Shown: piece after piece, positions 1 to 12,109 of the stretch
Numbering within the stretch: position 1 is the stretch's first letter
Layout of the letters: every line of letters begins with the position of its first letter
Assembly: GCA_021229015.1 (NCBI GenBank)
Contig: CM037784.1
Coordinates: 67,111,223 to 67,175,222, forward strand
Source of the DNA: Solen grandis
Taxonomy: Eukaryota > Mollusca > Bivalvia > Adapedonta > Solenidae
Length of the DNA stretch: 64,000 nucleotides
Direction of reading: 5' to 3'
Translations under genes and position numbers: made by a program
The notes under the pieces: model-generated
Told to the model about the DNA's origin: nothing
The model's database searches: none
Seen by the model: the letters and a program-made list of their open reading frames with translations, nothing else

Positions 1-2690
1 GGGCTACGTTTTGGTGTTATCTAAAGATAGGTCGGCATGGGTCGAAAATATTTCAAGACCCTCTATGGCGCAAAGTAATAGCCTTTGTAATACGTATGAG
101 ACAAACGCCTACCTATGTTGGTAATAAAACATGTATGCTAGGTTTTACGCCCCAATGACAATATTGCAATCATTTGGTGATTTTGTCTCTATGAGACAGA
201 AAAAGTAGTGGCTCACTGCGATACCATGCATGTCGCGTATGCATACATTTGACAACACACTATCCTGACACCGGGCCAACTAGTTCTGGGACTACGCTGT
301 ATTTATGTTGATGTGTCCCTCTTTTCTCTTTTTCTCTTTCTTTCTATTCGTCTGATTTCATTTGTCAATATGTCTATCTCTCTTTTGCCCCTTTCCTTCT
401 CCTATGATTTTTCCCTGTCGCTCCCTTTCTTATTCTCTATTTCTTTCTTGCATCGCAATTAAACAAATTCCATTTCAGATTGACATAAAATATGATGTTC
501 AGAATTTATATTCATCTTTTCTTGCCTTTTCTTTTTTGTTTCTTTCACCTTTTATTTCGATCTCATTTATCACCATCTACCTTATACTTATCCCTCTTAA
601 TTAGAAAACGACAGATACTGATGTTGTTTTTTGTTTTTTTTTAAAAATTGTAAATTGCATAATTAGATGACTAAATTAATAAAACCGAGGACACATCCTG
701 TGCAGATGCAGATATGGAGTATATCAGCTGAATTCAACATCGATGTCAGTTTAAAATTTCCACAAATGTTATTTTTGCTATTTTTATGACAACTGATCTC
801 GGATATCTAAAAATAACCAATTTTGAGGGAAAGGCTGCCGAATTGAACATAAACATTATTTCTCCTTAAAGATGATCCCTGAAACGTGCAAAATATCTAT
901 TATCATATATTCCTTTTATGAATATTTACGAAACATGTCACACATGAAATTCGGACAGGACACGTTGACATGGTATACCTGAGGTTTATACATGACATAT
1001 CTGATGTTTAATTTCTTTAAGGGACCACCTTTCGAAACCAATGTAATATAAATATGATAATATTAAACGCACGAAAATGCTTTTATGTATGGTAATGCTA
1101 TAAGGCCAGCAAAATATTATCTAGTATTTTTAAAAGCCATTATTGAATCTCCCAAACATTTTAAATTAGCTTTTAAACAAATATTCAGAAATATAAAAAT
1201 CTCAGAGGAACGCCCTAGACCCATTCTTTCATAGGTAAGGGACATCGTCTCCAAAACCCACCCCTTCTGCCCCATTCAACAACTTATGACATCTCTATGA
1301 CGTTTATCCTTTTCTTTGTTACCCTAGGTTAACGGCCCACCGGCAGTTTTTCAGTCATTTGTGAACACTATCTACATATATATTACACTGTAGACAAGTG
1401 AGTACCACACAAGTGACCATACCCAGTCACATTATCCTGACACTGGGCCAACCAGCCCTGGCATTGCCACTATGTCGAGCCTCAACCAACTTTATGATGC
1501 ATGCCCATTGACTTCTACCCTGAGTGAGACGGATACATGTACACTACATATACAGTGCATAAAAGGCAAAACTTAAGCTTCACGCTTGACAGGGGGGCCA
1601 CAAATCAGTACATAAAGAATATTAACATCGTTCGTGGATATGACTCAATATGACATGTCATGTCACCTTGACATGTCAAGGTGACATGAGGCCTCAGACA
1701 GATATTAACATATTAAAATATCAGTGTTTATCCATTACAACTATTATCAATAACATCCATTATAACTATTATCAATATCGTGTTGCTGTAAAGGTAAAAT
1801 AAACAATAATGGCTTTACCCATAGTGCAGTAAGCTGCTTACATCTCGAAAACTTTTGATTTCTGTAAATAACATTTCGAACATGATGTACATCCCAATCC
1901 AGCTTTCAAACGACATTAATACATTTTTTTCGTTTTTTTTTTTGCTGTTTTCTCGGGGTTTAACCCTCTATATATCACTAATGGTATATAACTAACTAGT
2001 TAAGGATAGTCCCATACATAAAGCGTGTGAAGTGCTGGAATTCGAATACCTTTCTAATGGTATGTAGTTTTTTGAAATTGAACATCGCATCACAAAAAAG
2101 AATTACATGTAATTAAAACCGTTTTTTTCATGTACCTCTAATTGCTTAATGACCTTTATATAGATAGGAATATTTTATTTTGCAAATGACATTATCTATA
2201 TTTTCATAGCTCGATGCATTGATTTCCTAATGGTATGCATATTTTGATGATCGCCCGATTAATTACAAAGTTGTCGGTTGAAAAGAATTGACATAAACAC
2301 CTTTTTGCCGTTTTGTTCTATACCTCAAAAGTCGTTAAAGATAGGTCCAAACATAAAGCAGAAGTAATGTAAGAAATTTTATGACCTTTCTAACGGTACC
2401 TAGGTTTTTAGAAAAAAGGGCATATAAGAAAGGTACATGGGAAATAATAATTTCTGAGTAATCGTTTTCACCAAGTCCTTCTGCATTTGGTCCTACATAT
2501 TGTACCCATTTTTTTTTATAGTAGCTAGATTTCGTTCGTTCCGATGATAATCATTGAAATGGAAATTTCAGTATCTGAAGTAAATGCCATAAATTTTCAT
2601 GGTCATGGGACCTTTGCAAATTAAGAAATTAAGGCGTACATATAAAAGCATTCTTTTTGACCTTATCACGTCATATGACGTTCGTCCTCA
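1..2690. other. Gene-free AT-rich sequence
   Basis: I see no convincing exon or mobile-element terminus here apart from the palindrome at 1658-1689. The stretch at 300-600 is pyrimidine-rich (CTTT/TCTC runs) and is open in one frame only because of its composition; the predicted peptide is low-complexity and not gene-like. The phrase atcctgacac-gggccaac occurs near 262 and again near 1434, so an old dispersed repeat may be present. Confidence 0.6.
1658..1689. repeat. Perfect 32-bp palindrome
   Basis: The 32 bases read identically on both strands, centred between 1673 and 1674 on GACATGTC, with TCATGTCACC at one end and GGTGACATGA at the other. There is no spacer, so it could extrude as a cruciform or act as a dimeric protein site. 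No gene is adjacent. Confidence 0.9.
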
Positions 2691-2726
2691 CAGACTGAAA
2701 AGAACTTTTGAAGACTAATATTCAGT

Positions 2727-2870
2727 CCAAATGTAACAGGTGGTGAAAAAAACAGTGTTTCGACTGGGACTAGAACCCAGGGCCTCAGGAATACCGTTCC
2801 TGCACTCTACCGACTGAGCTATCAATTCACATGTCTTCTTGCCTATTGATTTATCACCACTTTTCTGTAC
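2727..2870 (-). repeat. tRNA-like (SINE-type) repeat, copy 1
   Basis: On the minus strand the core at 2761-2823 resembles a tRNA gene: an A-box-like stretch (AGCTCAGTCGGTAGAGTGCAGG) and a B-box-like stretch (CTGGGTTCTAGTCCCAG). The flank continues into non-tRNA sequence (ending ccacctgttacattt), which suits a tRNA-derived SINE or tRNA relic better than a working tRNA. A second copy with the same flanks lies at 2997-3145. Confidence 0.65.
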
Positions 2871-2996
2871 CCGGCTACATATACCCCCTCTAAATTTAGA
2901 ATTTGTCCCGAATTCTTAGAGACAAGAAAATTATGAAATGTTCTCGTGGTGCCGAAGCAGTAGCCATATCAAACAGTAGGTTATTTACATTGGACA

Positions 2997-3145
2997 CCAA
3001 ATGTAACAGGTGGTGAAAAAAATAAATGACTCGACTGGGACTCGAACCCAGGGCCTCAAGAATACCGTTCCTGCAATCTACCGACTGCGCTTTCAAGTCA
3101 CAAGACTTCTTGTCTATTGATTTATCACAAAATACCTGTACCCTA
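2997..3145 (-). repeat. tRNA-like (SINE-type) repeat, copy 2
   Basis: Same family, orientation and flanks as the copy about 270 bp upstream. The tRNA-like core is at 3031-3097 and has a better B-box (GGGTTCGAGTCCCAG). Open reading frames crossing it are accidental. The two copies look like a local duplication of one SINE or tRNA relic. Confidence 0.65.
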
Positions 3146-3813
3146 TACACAATTATCAGCTTTCTTACTTTAACGAGGGAGAGAAACATTTTCTTTATTT
3201 CTACTGATCATATGTTCTTTAAGTTTAAATGATAGATTGACATTTTATGTATATGTTGCAAATGGCGTGTCTCTGTGACTCTGGTAAGTTAACGTTTTCA
3301 AACTCCTTCATTTCAAGTTACCTTAAGAACGTATTCAAATGTCTTCTGTACTATTTAACTTTCCCTCCCTCGGAAACTTAAAATCGTGTTCAAAAGAACC
3401 CTTCACCCCAAACGTGCTCAGTGTGAGCTATAAAGATTATAAGAAAAAAAAAACAACGTTTTCATGTTTCCTGCTTGGGTCCTGCCGGCTTCTCCACATT
3501 GGCTTCACTGTTTCTGAAGTATGAAAATTAGTACTTTTTTGGTAATGTATCGTCGTGTACCCACTATATGTTAACAGATAGCTCCCTGAAATATTCATTT
3601 ACAATGAAAGAATTCAATTTCGATTAAAATTCATTACTTAAAGTATCTCTGAAAGAGCAATGAAAATGACGCAACGATGTAACTCCTCAAAAGTAAGGGA
3701 TGCAAAAGAAATGAAGCCTTGTGGTCTCCGCTAAAATGTACATCATACAGATGTTTAAATTCTAACACAAGAACAGGGAAATTCTGAATGGTTTTGAGTG
3801 AGTGTACCAAGTT

Positions 3814-3814
<1 letters not shown>

Positions 3815-3844
<30 letters not shown>
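3815..3844. repeat. (TA)n microsatellite
   Basis: About 14 uninterrupted TA dinucleotides. Simple sequence, no coding role seen. Confidence 0.95.
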
Positions 3845-3847
<3 letters not shown>

Positions 3848-4022
3848 GACATGTAATCTGAATCGATAATTTATTCCAATGTTTTATAACAATGACTCAA
3901 TTAGCTAGGTGCGTTTGGCTTCTCCAAATTGAAACCACATGGGTGAGACATTTATCGCAGCAGAATATTTACTCGACTATGATAATGAAAACCAAAATAA
4001 AATTATTTTAGCCCTGACACCT

Positions 4023-4122
4023 AGTTGCAGTAGAAAGTGTTAATTACAGTTGCAGTAGAAAGTGTTAATTACAGTTGCAGTAGAAAGTGTTAATTACAGT
4101 TGCAGTAGAAAGTGTTAATTAC
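4023..4122. repeat. 25-bp tandem repeat, 4 copies
   Basis: Four essentially identical head-to-tail copies of a 25-bp unit starting AGTTGCAGTAGAAAGTG. Non-coding minisatellite. Confidence 0.95.
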
Positions 4123-4182
4123 AGTAGTAGCAGTGTTACACCTATCGCACCTGTCATTTTCCTTATTTATTTTTTCAAAATA

Positions 4183-5129
4183 CAGTCGAATCCCGGTTAT
4201 TCGAAATCCTGGGGATCGGCGTTTTATTTCGAGTAAGGCATGTATTCGAATATACCAAATCACGTCGACCGTTGGAACAAAAGCCCATCCCAGCCATGCT
4301 TTTTCATACAGTGAACGTAATATATAATGTATTTTATATCAAAATATGTTATTTTGATTTAGGAACGTTAATGAAAACGACTATAGATAATTAACTTTCA
4401 TCTTTTAATGCATAAATAATATCGATGCATATATAATAAATGCATACGTAAATAACAAAGATACATACATACATTTATCAGGTGTGACTTAATCACATGC
4501 GACAACACGTATCCAATATCAACGTCATCTTGAAAACAGCAATGGATATTTTATATTTAATTAACCTCTATTTCTGCATAAATTATACATAATAAATGCA
4601 TACATCCATTGGAAATCACAGGAAACTACATGTAACATCATCTCGAAATGTTCATTTAAAAAAGGATGTAATCGTGGTCTGCTTGTTACACTTGTTTAAT
4701 TCTTCCTTTCAAAGCGTATCCGAAATACGTTTCGCATACCTAAAAAATCATCAATCATCACCTTTATCTTTATGATTGAACAGCACAAACATCCAATCAA
4801 TTAACAACTTATGCAAACTGTAAGCGGCCGTCTCCCACCCATTTCGGTAATTAATTGACGTTTGCGCTTTCCCATTGTTTTTTTCAAAATGTCGCCGGTA
4901 ATTAATGTTCGTCAGCGTCTTCGGATAAGGAGGTGCGAAACTCTTACGAATTTATTGGCACGGGCCGAAAAATCTTTTCGGATGAGGCCAGGTATTCGAA
5001 TGGCACAAATCTGAATAACCCAGATATTTTTATATAGAAATAAGAAGGATAGTGATTGGGACCAACGAAGTGTTTCGAATGACGCCGGGTATTTGAATGA
5101 GAGGTGGTGGAGTAACTGGGGTTCGACTG
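4183..5129. mobile_element. Pogo/Tigger-like non-autonomous element with TA duplication
   Basis: The 947-bp unit starts CAGTCGAATCCCGG and ends with its imperfect complement (reverse complement CAGTCGAACCCCAG). TA lies immediately outside both ends (4181-4182 and 5130-5131). CAGT-type termini and TA target duplication are typical of the Tc1/mariner superfamily, pogo/Tigger branch. Sub-terminal sequence also repeats ATTCGAA-type words on both sides. No transposase frame is present, so it would depend on an enzyme in trans. Confidence 0.8.
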
Positions 5130-5131
5130 TA

Positions 5132-6160
5132 TAGCATTATCCCGGTCATATCCTAACTACATATTTGTGTCTAGAGTTTGACATTTTTAACGGCCATGTG
5201 ACTTTCACATTAATTTTTACTTTGCAGATGTTTAGCCAAGATTGGTACGTTGGTGTACTATAGCGAATAACATGCCAAGTTGACTTTTTCTTCTCCATAG
5301 CGCTTATGTGACATAATTTCGACTTCTTGTCTAAGAAAATATCCGCTACAAACTAATTTTATATGGACGGGACCATTCATGTTAGACGTACACTACAAAT
5401 TTAGAAACTTAAACTACTTAAATCATGCGTTAGATGCGACCTAGCCTCAAACCTTGAGTAAAACTTAGCATCTTGCATGCAAATGTTAGGGTAACAATTG
5501 TAAAAAATGATTTATGACTATTAATTTTATGGCGGTCGATACACAAATTGTAGTATTATTTAATTGATCAAGCTGTTGTCAATTTGTTTGAATCACATCA
5601 CTTATCAAAGAAATGCACCGAGTTTATCAATTGATAGAGAGTAAACATACACGTCTTGATCTGCAACTTTATCTTGTACTTATATTGACCTAGACCTTGT
5701 TGTAGTTGTTAAGTTGTATAACAATCATATGATGTTAATAGTGATACTTGTGGAGGCCAGAAAGAAGGTTTGCCTTTTCTGTACGTATGGCAAGATCATC
5801 AATATTTTTAGCTTTAACATTAGTGTTTGCATTTATTCAAGTTATTATCCTGTCTTTTTTATCGCTTTTCTCTATCCGTGAATTATATCTACCGTATATT
5901 ATTATATCTGAATGAGTAATACTATGAAATTCTAATAACACGGAAATAAATTTTACACATCTTAAATATAATTCGTCTAAGAAATACTGGGCATGGTCAA
6001 TTAATAGGATACGTTACTCACGACCTGTGTTATAAAATACATTGTATATCTCCCGCCCATGATGGTTAACATTTGCATAACATGTATCAATAAGATGTCT
6101 AGGTCCCCAACATCATAGGAAGATAGAAGATACATGTAACATTAAAAACAAATCTATCGA
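5132..6160. other. Gene-free interval upstream of the exon-1 region
   Basis: About 1 kb of AT-rich sequence in which I recognise no exon, tandem repeat or element end. Confidence 0.5.
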
Positions 6161-6164
6161 TATA

Positions 6165-6321
6165 AAGTTGAACCTGTACTAGCGGCCACCTTAAGGAACC
6201 TTTGGTTTTTATAAAACCGAACTTTATATTTTTTATGTTTAACCTTCACTTAGCGTCCACCTCTGTTAAGCGAGCACTTTCTCTCGTTCCCTCGACTGAC
6301 CGCTTAAGGCAGGTTTGACTG
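6165..6321. mobile_element. Short TA-flanked MITE (~157 bp)
   Basis: The left end AAGTTGAACCTGTACTAGCGG and the reverse complement of the right end (CAGTCAAACCTGCCTTAAGCGG) form a diverged terminal inverted repeat. TA occurs on both flanks (6163-6164 and 6322-6323). It has no coding capacity and lies about 245 bp upstream of exon 1, so it could sit in the promoter region of that gene. Confidence 0.6.
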
Positions 6322-6565
6322 TATCCTTAAGTAGTTAACATATTAAATGAGATATACTTCTGTTATTGCTTACAGAAGATATAAACATTCAACAATTTCC
6401 TGATTATTTATTGTGCTATACCAGTGCAGTATTACAACACCAGCAACGACTACTACTATTATTACTATCTACTTCGTTTTCAGCTAACGCCGAACGTCAC
6501 AATAATTTAATTGTGCAACTAGTCTAAATTGTTCGTGATCATTTAGTTTGTTACCGTCAGCCGAG

Positions 6566-6679
6566 ATGCAACAAATACTTGCTGTCTGTTTTACTTTCCT
6601 GACATGTATTGTGGCGCTGCAACACGTGGCAGAGAAGGACATAGAGGTTACAGAGGATTTCGTTGATCTTACTAAAGCG
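6566..6679 (+). CDS. Candidate first coding exon: signal peptide or signal anchor
   Basis: Reading starts at an ATG in GCCGAGATGC and runs 38 codons to a good donor (GCG|GTAACC at 6680). The peptide begins MQQILAVCFTFLTCIVAL, a hydrophobic stretch of about 16 residues typical of a signal peptide or signal anchor, and continues with an acidic segment (EKDIEVTEDFVDLTKA). It ends in phase 0, matching the phase-0 start of the exon at 23981; the junction DLTKA-LETTEIEITD keeps the same acidic character. I infer that the two belong to one transcript. A secretory signal in front of a cytosolic NACHT ATPase would be odd, so it may instead be a membrane anchor, or the transcript may not include the NACHT exon. 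No clear TATA box was found upstream. Confidence 0.5.
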
Positions 6680-6794
6680 GTAACCTTTTTACTTATATCG
6701 GGCTCTTATTTTATTTAAAAGATTTTCACACCGATTTGAAATGCAATGTCTGTAAATTTTAAATGAAAAGTGTTATGTAAAAAGCGAGCTCCAA

Positions 6795-7262
6795 GAAAGA
6801 ATCAAAATGAACTAGAAGTCGTTTGTTTAAGATACAAACGAGGTGGCTTTCCGTTTGCTTATTTCAAAGATATTGTATATATAAGTTAATACTAAGAAAT
6901 GGAATAATGATGCATTATAATGTAAGATTAAATTCGTAAATCATCATTATCATAAATATATACTAATGTTCAAAAATAAGCTTTAAATCTTTTTTTCTAT
7001 TTATTTTCATCTTCTTAAGAAAATATTGAGAAAGCATAAATATGGATCTTATTTGATTACACAACCGTTTACTATCATGCAGAAAAAAAAACAGGTATAT
7101 TCTAAGATAATACTATCCTCAAGAATTGTTTTCTTACTTTATTCAATCGATTTTAAAAGTGGTTTTTTTATTTTTCATTCTTAATTTAATATCTTTTTCT
7201 TCGTAAGCATATGATTTAACAAGTATTCATTGCAATCATACAATTTCGCATACATATATCCA
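6795..7262 (+). repeat. Inverted repeat, left arm (pairs with the 3' end of intron 1)
   Basis: Read in reverse complement, this segment aligns over several hundred bases, with scattered differences, to 22655-22880 plus 23785-23978. Landmarks are TCATATGCTTACGAAGAAA, TTCTTGAGGATAGTATTATC, AGCTTATTTTTGAACAT and GATAATGATGATTTACG. It starts about 115 bp inside the 5' end of intron 1, while its partner reaches the intron's 3' splice site. The right arm is split by a later insertion of 22901-23776. Confidence 0.9.
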
Positions 7263-7575
7263 ATTCATAAAACATTATGTATTTCATTTTTTCAGAAAAT
7301 AGTTATATATATATATTTTAGTTTTATCTTAAGCACAAAGGTGATAGAAAAAAGACAACAACAATAGAGTATCTAGTGTTGACTCAGCATAATAAAAGGG
7401 TAGACTTAACTGTATAACATAGTCGAATAGCTTTCTGAAAATTGTTATTGTTCTTTTCTTAAAATTCTACAATTCTTTTAATATATCAATTCAATAAATT
7501 TGAAAAAAGTATGTATTTGAATTACAGTATGAACAATAAAAAATATTGAGATAAATTATTTCTTTAAAACAAATA

Positions 7576-8656
7576 CTGTGAAATCATTTTATTTCGTGGG
7601 GATATTAAATTTCGTGGATTCAGTGAAAAAAACATGTTCGTGGGGACAAGAATTCGTGGATTCGTTCGTTAGAATTTTTTTTTTTTTAAATTTATTTATT
7701 TCAATGTTATCTGGACGTTGATTCGAAGACCTTTACAAAATTTAAGTTGAAAAGAATGCAGCCTAATATTGATCATAATATGTTAATAACATGACATTTA
7801 GTATATGTTAAGATCTGTTTTCAGAACTTACTTTTAGGGAGCGTTAATCAGACCAAAGTAAGTGTAAATAAATCTAAGCTTGTGGCCATATAATTTTCGT
7901 AATATTTCGGCCATGTATTGCTTAGGATAAAAACCGAGGTCACCACAGTTGTGGCACAGCATGATATCCCGGATCCACTCGTCATCAACTGGGGCTAGAC
8001 AGGATGTCCTGTAGTGCCTGGGGGCAAGTGGACAATGGGGGCACAGCAGGTGTCAAATCAGTCGTCTTGATGACAACGACAAATCACTGTGCTATATTGG
8101 CCATAATACAGGGTGGATCTCTCCTACCCATGCAGCTTATCTGCGCAGGAACTTGAAGACACTCGTGTACTCAAAAAAATTATAACACAATTTGTAATGA
8201 AGCAAAACTTCACAAATGAAAGGATAAAACGAGTAATATATATACATGTGCATATATCATGTATATATTATAAAACTATGTACCATAAAACACGACTAGT
8301 ACAGCGACCGCAGTATAAACAAAAGTGGGTGGAGTACTGTAAATTATGGTGGAAACCAACTCAAAATTAGTTGCACTTGTACATCAAACACAAAAAGTAA
8401 CACAACTAACATTATGAAGTTTTCTTTGGCGATTTGTTTATTTGCTTTTTAATACATTATGTTCCAGAACATAAACTTTATATATATTATTGAACTCAAT
8501 TTACTCGAGTCTGTTGGGGTATGGAAGAAGGTTGTCATTATCGGCGAGCTGTTGACATGATAAATGAAAACTTTTCGTGGGGACATAAATTCGTGGATAG
8601 CGGCGTCCACGAAATCAACGAAAATTAATCCCCCACGAAATATTATGATTTTACAG
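7576..8656. mobile_element. CTGTGAAATCAT-TIR element, copy A (1.08 kb)
   Basis: It starts CTGTGAAATCATTTTATTTC and ends with the imperfect inverted copy (reverse complement CTGTAAAATCATAATATTTC), with TA outside both ends. The inverted repeat continues inward through TTTCGTGG words for about 60 bp. A second copy at 52252-53512 shares the interior (for example GTCATCAACTGGGGCTAGAC near 7980). No transposase frame is visible; the short frame at 8113-8370 also lies in repeat sequence. A non-autonomous TA-target DNA transposon is the best call. Confidence 0.8.
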
Positions 8657-8831
8657 TAAATAAATTTAAGGCTAAGGCTTTGTTAGTGTGTGTCTTTCCA
8701 GGGTCAAACACAAAATTGCACACATGATGTTACTGTGTGCCTTTAAGGTTGGTGTAGAAGTGGCTGGAAACATGTAAGTAATATTAAAAGAATTTTATTT
8801 AATATATAAGTCATAATTTTGTAATTATTGG

Positions 8832-10982
8832 TCAGTCCTCCAGAGAGCTGCAAAAATCAACCCAGATTATGTTGAATTTATTAAGAGTGTCAGATTTTGT
8901 GGCATAATATTTTTCACTTAAGCTGTAAGATCTTAACTGAAACTTAAACGAGTCCAATTTTGGAAATGTATTTTTCATTTTACTTTTAAATCTTTGTTGT
9001 TTTGCCAGCAGACAGACAACATTTATAGAACTGTGTAGTTTTTTGTTTCCTACAATAATATCACTTTTTGACCAATTTGTAAAAATATTAGAAGAAATGG
9101 TTCTCAACCAATTTTTAATTGAGATCCAAATGGAGTCAACATATTTACACTCATAAAACAAATGCTGTATACTTTCTGAATGAGCATGACAAAAAGAACA
9201 TTTATCTGACTCTTTTAGACCCATTTTGCATAACAGTCGGTTTGTGCCTAAAATTCTGTGATTTATTCTATACTGAAGCCATCGAAGTTTGGAATCTTTT
9301 GTCACATAAAATGGGATATCATAGATGAAATTCCACTTAAAGTACTCTTGAAAATTAAGTTCAATTGTCCATTTATTTTGTGACTTTAATTTTATATTGG
9401 TGTTCTGCAAAAGAACATCATACACTCTACGGCAACCTTTTTTAAAAATTTAACAATAAGAGGTTGATAGGACAAGTTTCTTTTTTAAGAGGGAGTTTTA
9501 TATTACAAAAAATTTTTTTAAATTAATTTGTTCTTACATTCCACTTATTTACAAATTGTCAATAAGGTCCTGAACATAACAGATTCCTTTATCATAATAT
9601 CTTTTGAATATAAAACTTTTTCCTCCAATTTTAAATAACTTATTATGCCATATTGATATAAACTGACAATTAACCCTTCAATGAGCAAACTTTCCTCAAT
9701 ATAAACAATGCTTTGGAGCACATCCTTCCAGAAATTGTTTGGTACTAAATGAATTTTATCCTTAATGTAGTCACATCCAAAAACAGTGAAGTCAGTTATA
9801 AAAGGGATTGTTTCCTTAATAAAATCCAAATATTTTAGATTCTTTTGTTAATAGCCTCCTTAACCATGTACTCTTTAATGCTGTTATAAACTTTTTTTAT
9901 GTCTAACATTCTTAAACCCCCATTATTATATGGTTGCACTATGCAGTTTCTCTTTATCTTATCTGGACCTTCACTCCAAAGAAACTTATAACAAATATTT
10001 TGTACATTATTGATCATTTGTTCAGGAGGGTTAGGCAAACTTAAAATTAAGTGAATAATTTTTGGGAGAGCTAAAGTTTTTATAACTACAATCTTACCAA
10101 TAGGGGTTAAAAGTCTTTTTGAATAGCATTTCAATAAACTGTTAATGTCTTCTATTTTAGTTCTAAAATTTAGTTGGGTAATATCATTTAGATTGGTTGA
10201 GAAATGCACACCGAGCAAATCAAAGGTATTATTCTCCCATCTTAGTCCTAAGTCTGGACATAGTTTTGTGTTATTATTTTTCATTGAACCAATCCAAACA
10301 GCTTTAGTTTTATCAATGTTTAGACACAAACCTGAGATATCAGCATAGAATTTCAAAACTTTTATAGTTTGTCGCAGAGATACTTCAGAACCATCGAGCA
10401 TTAATGTAGAATCATCTGCATATTGTGAAATTACAAATTCTACTGTATTACACTTTCTTCCTGTTATATCTGGGGTATTTTTTTTATTAATAAAGCTAGT
10501 ATTTCAGCACAAATTATAAAAATATATGGGGACAGAGGATCGCCTTGACGACATCCGCGATGTACAGGGAACCAATCATTGACGACAGCCGCGATGTACA
10601 GGGAACCAATCCTTGACGACATCCGCGATGTACAGGGAACCAATCTGATAAATGACCATTAACTATGACAGATGACTCTATATTTGTGTAAAACAGTTTA
10701 ACCCATCTAATAAATTTGTCTCCAAAATTAAAAAAAACTTCAAAATATTAAACATGAAATCCCATGATATAGAATCAAATGCTGTTGTAAAATCCAGTAA
10801 AAGTAACATTCCTGGTATATTGTTGTTCTCTGTGAAAGACAGACTGACATAAATAAGTCTAATGTTATCTCCAATATATCTACCAGGTAGAAATCTACTC
10901 TGATCTTCACTAATTATGTTATTAAGGACCTTTTTCATACGAGATGCAATAACCGATGAAGCCAATTTATAGGAAACATTTA
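8832..10982 (-). mobile_element. Decayed non-LTR retrotransposon (LINE) ORF2 fragment
   Basis: On the minus strand the pieces read, in order, as a LINE reverse transcriptase: SRFLPGRYIGDNIRLIY and LLLLDFTTAFDSISWDFM (10678-10965), then HRGCRQGDPLSPYIF near 10530, then the catalytic SQYADDSTLMLDGSE near 10420. A thumb/connection region follows (9545-10401), and a C-terminal zinc-binding zf-RVT domain with CSFCH...ESIQHLFYEC (8832-9425). The wording resembles L1/Tx1-type ORF2 copies common in invertebrate genomes. The copy is dead: it has frameshifts (one in an A-run near 10730), a 34-bp triplication in the RT motif (10545-10646), and no endonuclease or 5' end. The 5' side is cut off exactly where the fold-back element at 10984 begins. 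Confidence 0.9.
10545..10646 (-). repeat. 34-bp triplication inside the LINE RT motif
   Basis: Three head-to-tail copies of a unit containing GTACATCGCGGATGTCGTC (minus strand), the segment coding for the P-V-H-R-G-C-R part of the RT motif. Since 34 is not a multiple of three, each extra copy shifts the frame. It arose after, or together with, loss of function of the LINE copy. Confidence 0.9.
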
Positions 10983-10983
10983 A

Positions 10984-11455
10984 TAGTGAAATTATTGTTT
11001 TCCCGTGTTATTTTTTTTTTTAACTCGGGAAAACAAAAAATATTGTTTTCCCGTGTTATTTTTTTTTAACTCGGCAAAACAAAAAAATAAGTCGTGGCCA
11101 CGACTTAATTAGCAAATCAAATCCGCTTATTATGTTGTGGCCATTAACTCTGACTGAGGGCTCTGATTGGCCAATTATGTCGTTCCCACAACTTATTAAG
11201 TCGTGGCTACAACATAATAAGCGGATTTGATTGGCTAATTAAGTCGTGGCCACGACTTACATTTTTGTTTTCCCGAGTTAAAAAAAAATTACACGGGAAA
11301 ACAATATTTTTTGTTTTCCTGAGTTAAAAAAAAATTAACTCGGGAAAACAATATTTTTTTGTTTTCCCGAGTTAAAAAAAAAATTTAACACGGGAAAACA
11401 AAAACGACTGTTTTCCCGAGTTAAAAAAAAAATTAAATCGGGAAAACAATACCAA
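10984..11455. mobile_element. Fold-back element with 55-bp arms and TTTTCCCGAGTT repeats
   Basis: The arms at 11088-11142 and 11205-11259 are inverted copies of each other with about 2 mismatches in 55 bp and a 62-bp spacer. Each arm itself contains the palindrome AAGTCGTGGCCACGACTT. Outside the arms lie several units of TTTTCCCG(T/A)GTT plus A/T runs in both orientations, so the whole ~470 bp is a nested palindrome. This is a MITE or fold-back transposon, with no coding content. Confidence 0.85.
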
Positions 11456-12109
11456 AAAAAAAAAAAACTATTGCACATGTCACCTCAATGCCACCGTATC
11501 AACCAACCCAATGACCGCTTTCATTTCTTTCTTCAAATTAATATATTTTAATGAATTAGCCCTATAAAGAAAAAACATGAATAGGTCATGATTGATAACG
11601 TACTCACTTGAAATTTTCTGCGCATTTCAAGGCACGGTAATATTACTTATTTAAAGTTAATATGTCCAATCTTATGTTTTTTTAAATGTATTTTGCTTAC
11701 AAATCAATGTTGTCATAAACAAGTGACACAACATAAATTCCTTAAGGTATGCTTTAGATTGCCACAATACTCATGACGCTGAAGCGCGAATACGTATTTA
11801 AATGAATGATTTTAATATTTCAACAACGGCAAAATCAAGTGACTAAAGAAAAGTATCTGTTTTGGAAGGACATGATTAGCTAACATTATATTAATCCAGA
11901 AAAAAATATCTTCGAGAATGTGAACAGGTTTGTTTTCACATTTTCAAGTAAGCGTTCCATCAAACATGAATATCTGCCATGTTTGATGACGTAATAACTT
12001 AAAATTTTCAAACCCTTATGAACGTACTAATTTTCGACATTCTTGAAAAGTTTAAGTTCATTGATCTTATTGGCTATTTTATATGGATTTTTAAAATAAT
12101 TCTTGCTTT
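11456..12109. other. Gene-free interval before the satellite block
   Basis: AT-rich sequence with isolated ATGACGTCA-like words (for example near 12117) that belong to the following repeat family. No exon recognised. Confidence 0.5.

Noticed and set aside
362..604. 80-residue frame rich in Ser, Phe, Leu and Pro
   Set aside because: Arises from a pyrimidine-rich stretch; no splice or regulatory context.
2761..3097. Possible functional tRNA genes on the minus strand
   Set aside because: A/B-box-like words are present, but the two copies share long non-tRNA flanks and I could not fold a convincing cloverleaf; SINE or relic is more likely.
8702..8773. Exon-like segment with acceptor TGTCTTTCCAG and donor CAT|GTAAGT, open in one frame for 23 codons
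   Set aside because: Its entry phase does not match exon 1, the peptide is unremarkable, and it lies between two transposons. Splice-like signals alone are not enough.
8832..10982. A functional reverse transcriptase gene
   Set aside because: Catalytic YADD and zinc-binding motifs are present, but frameshifts, an internal triplication and loss of the 5' half show it is a dead LINE copy.
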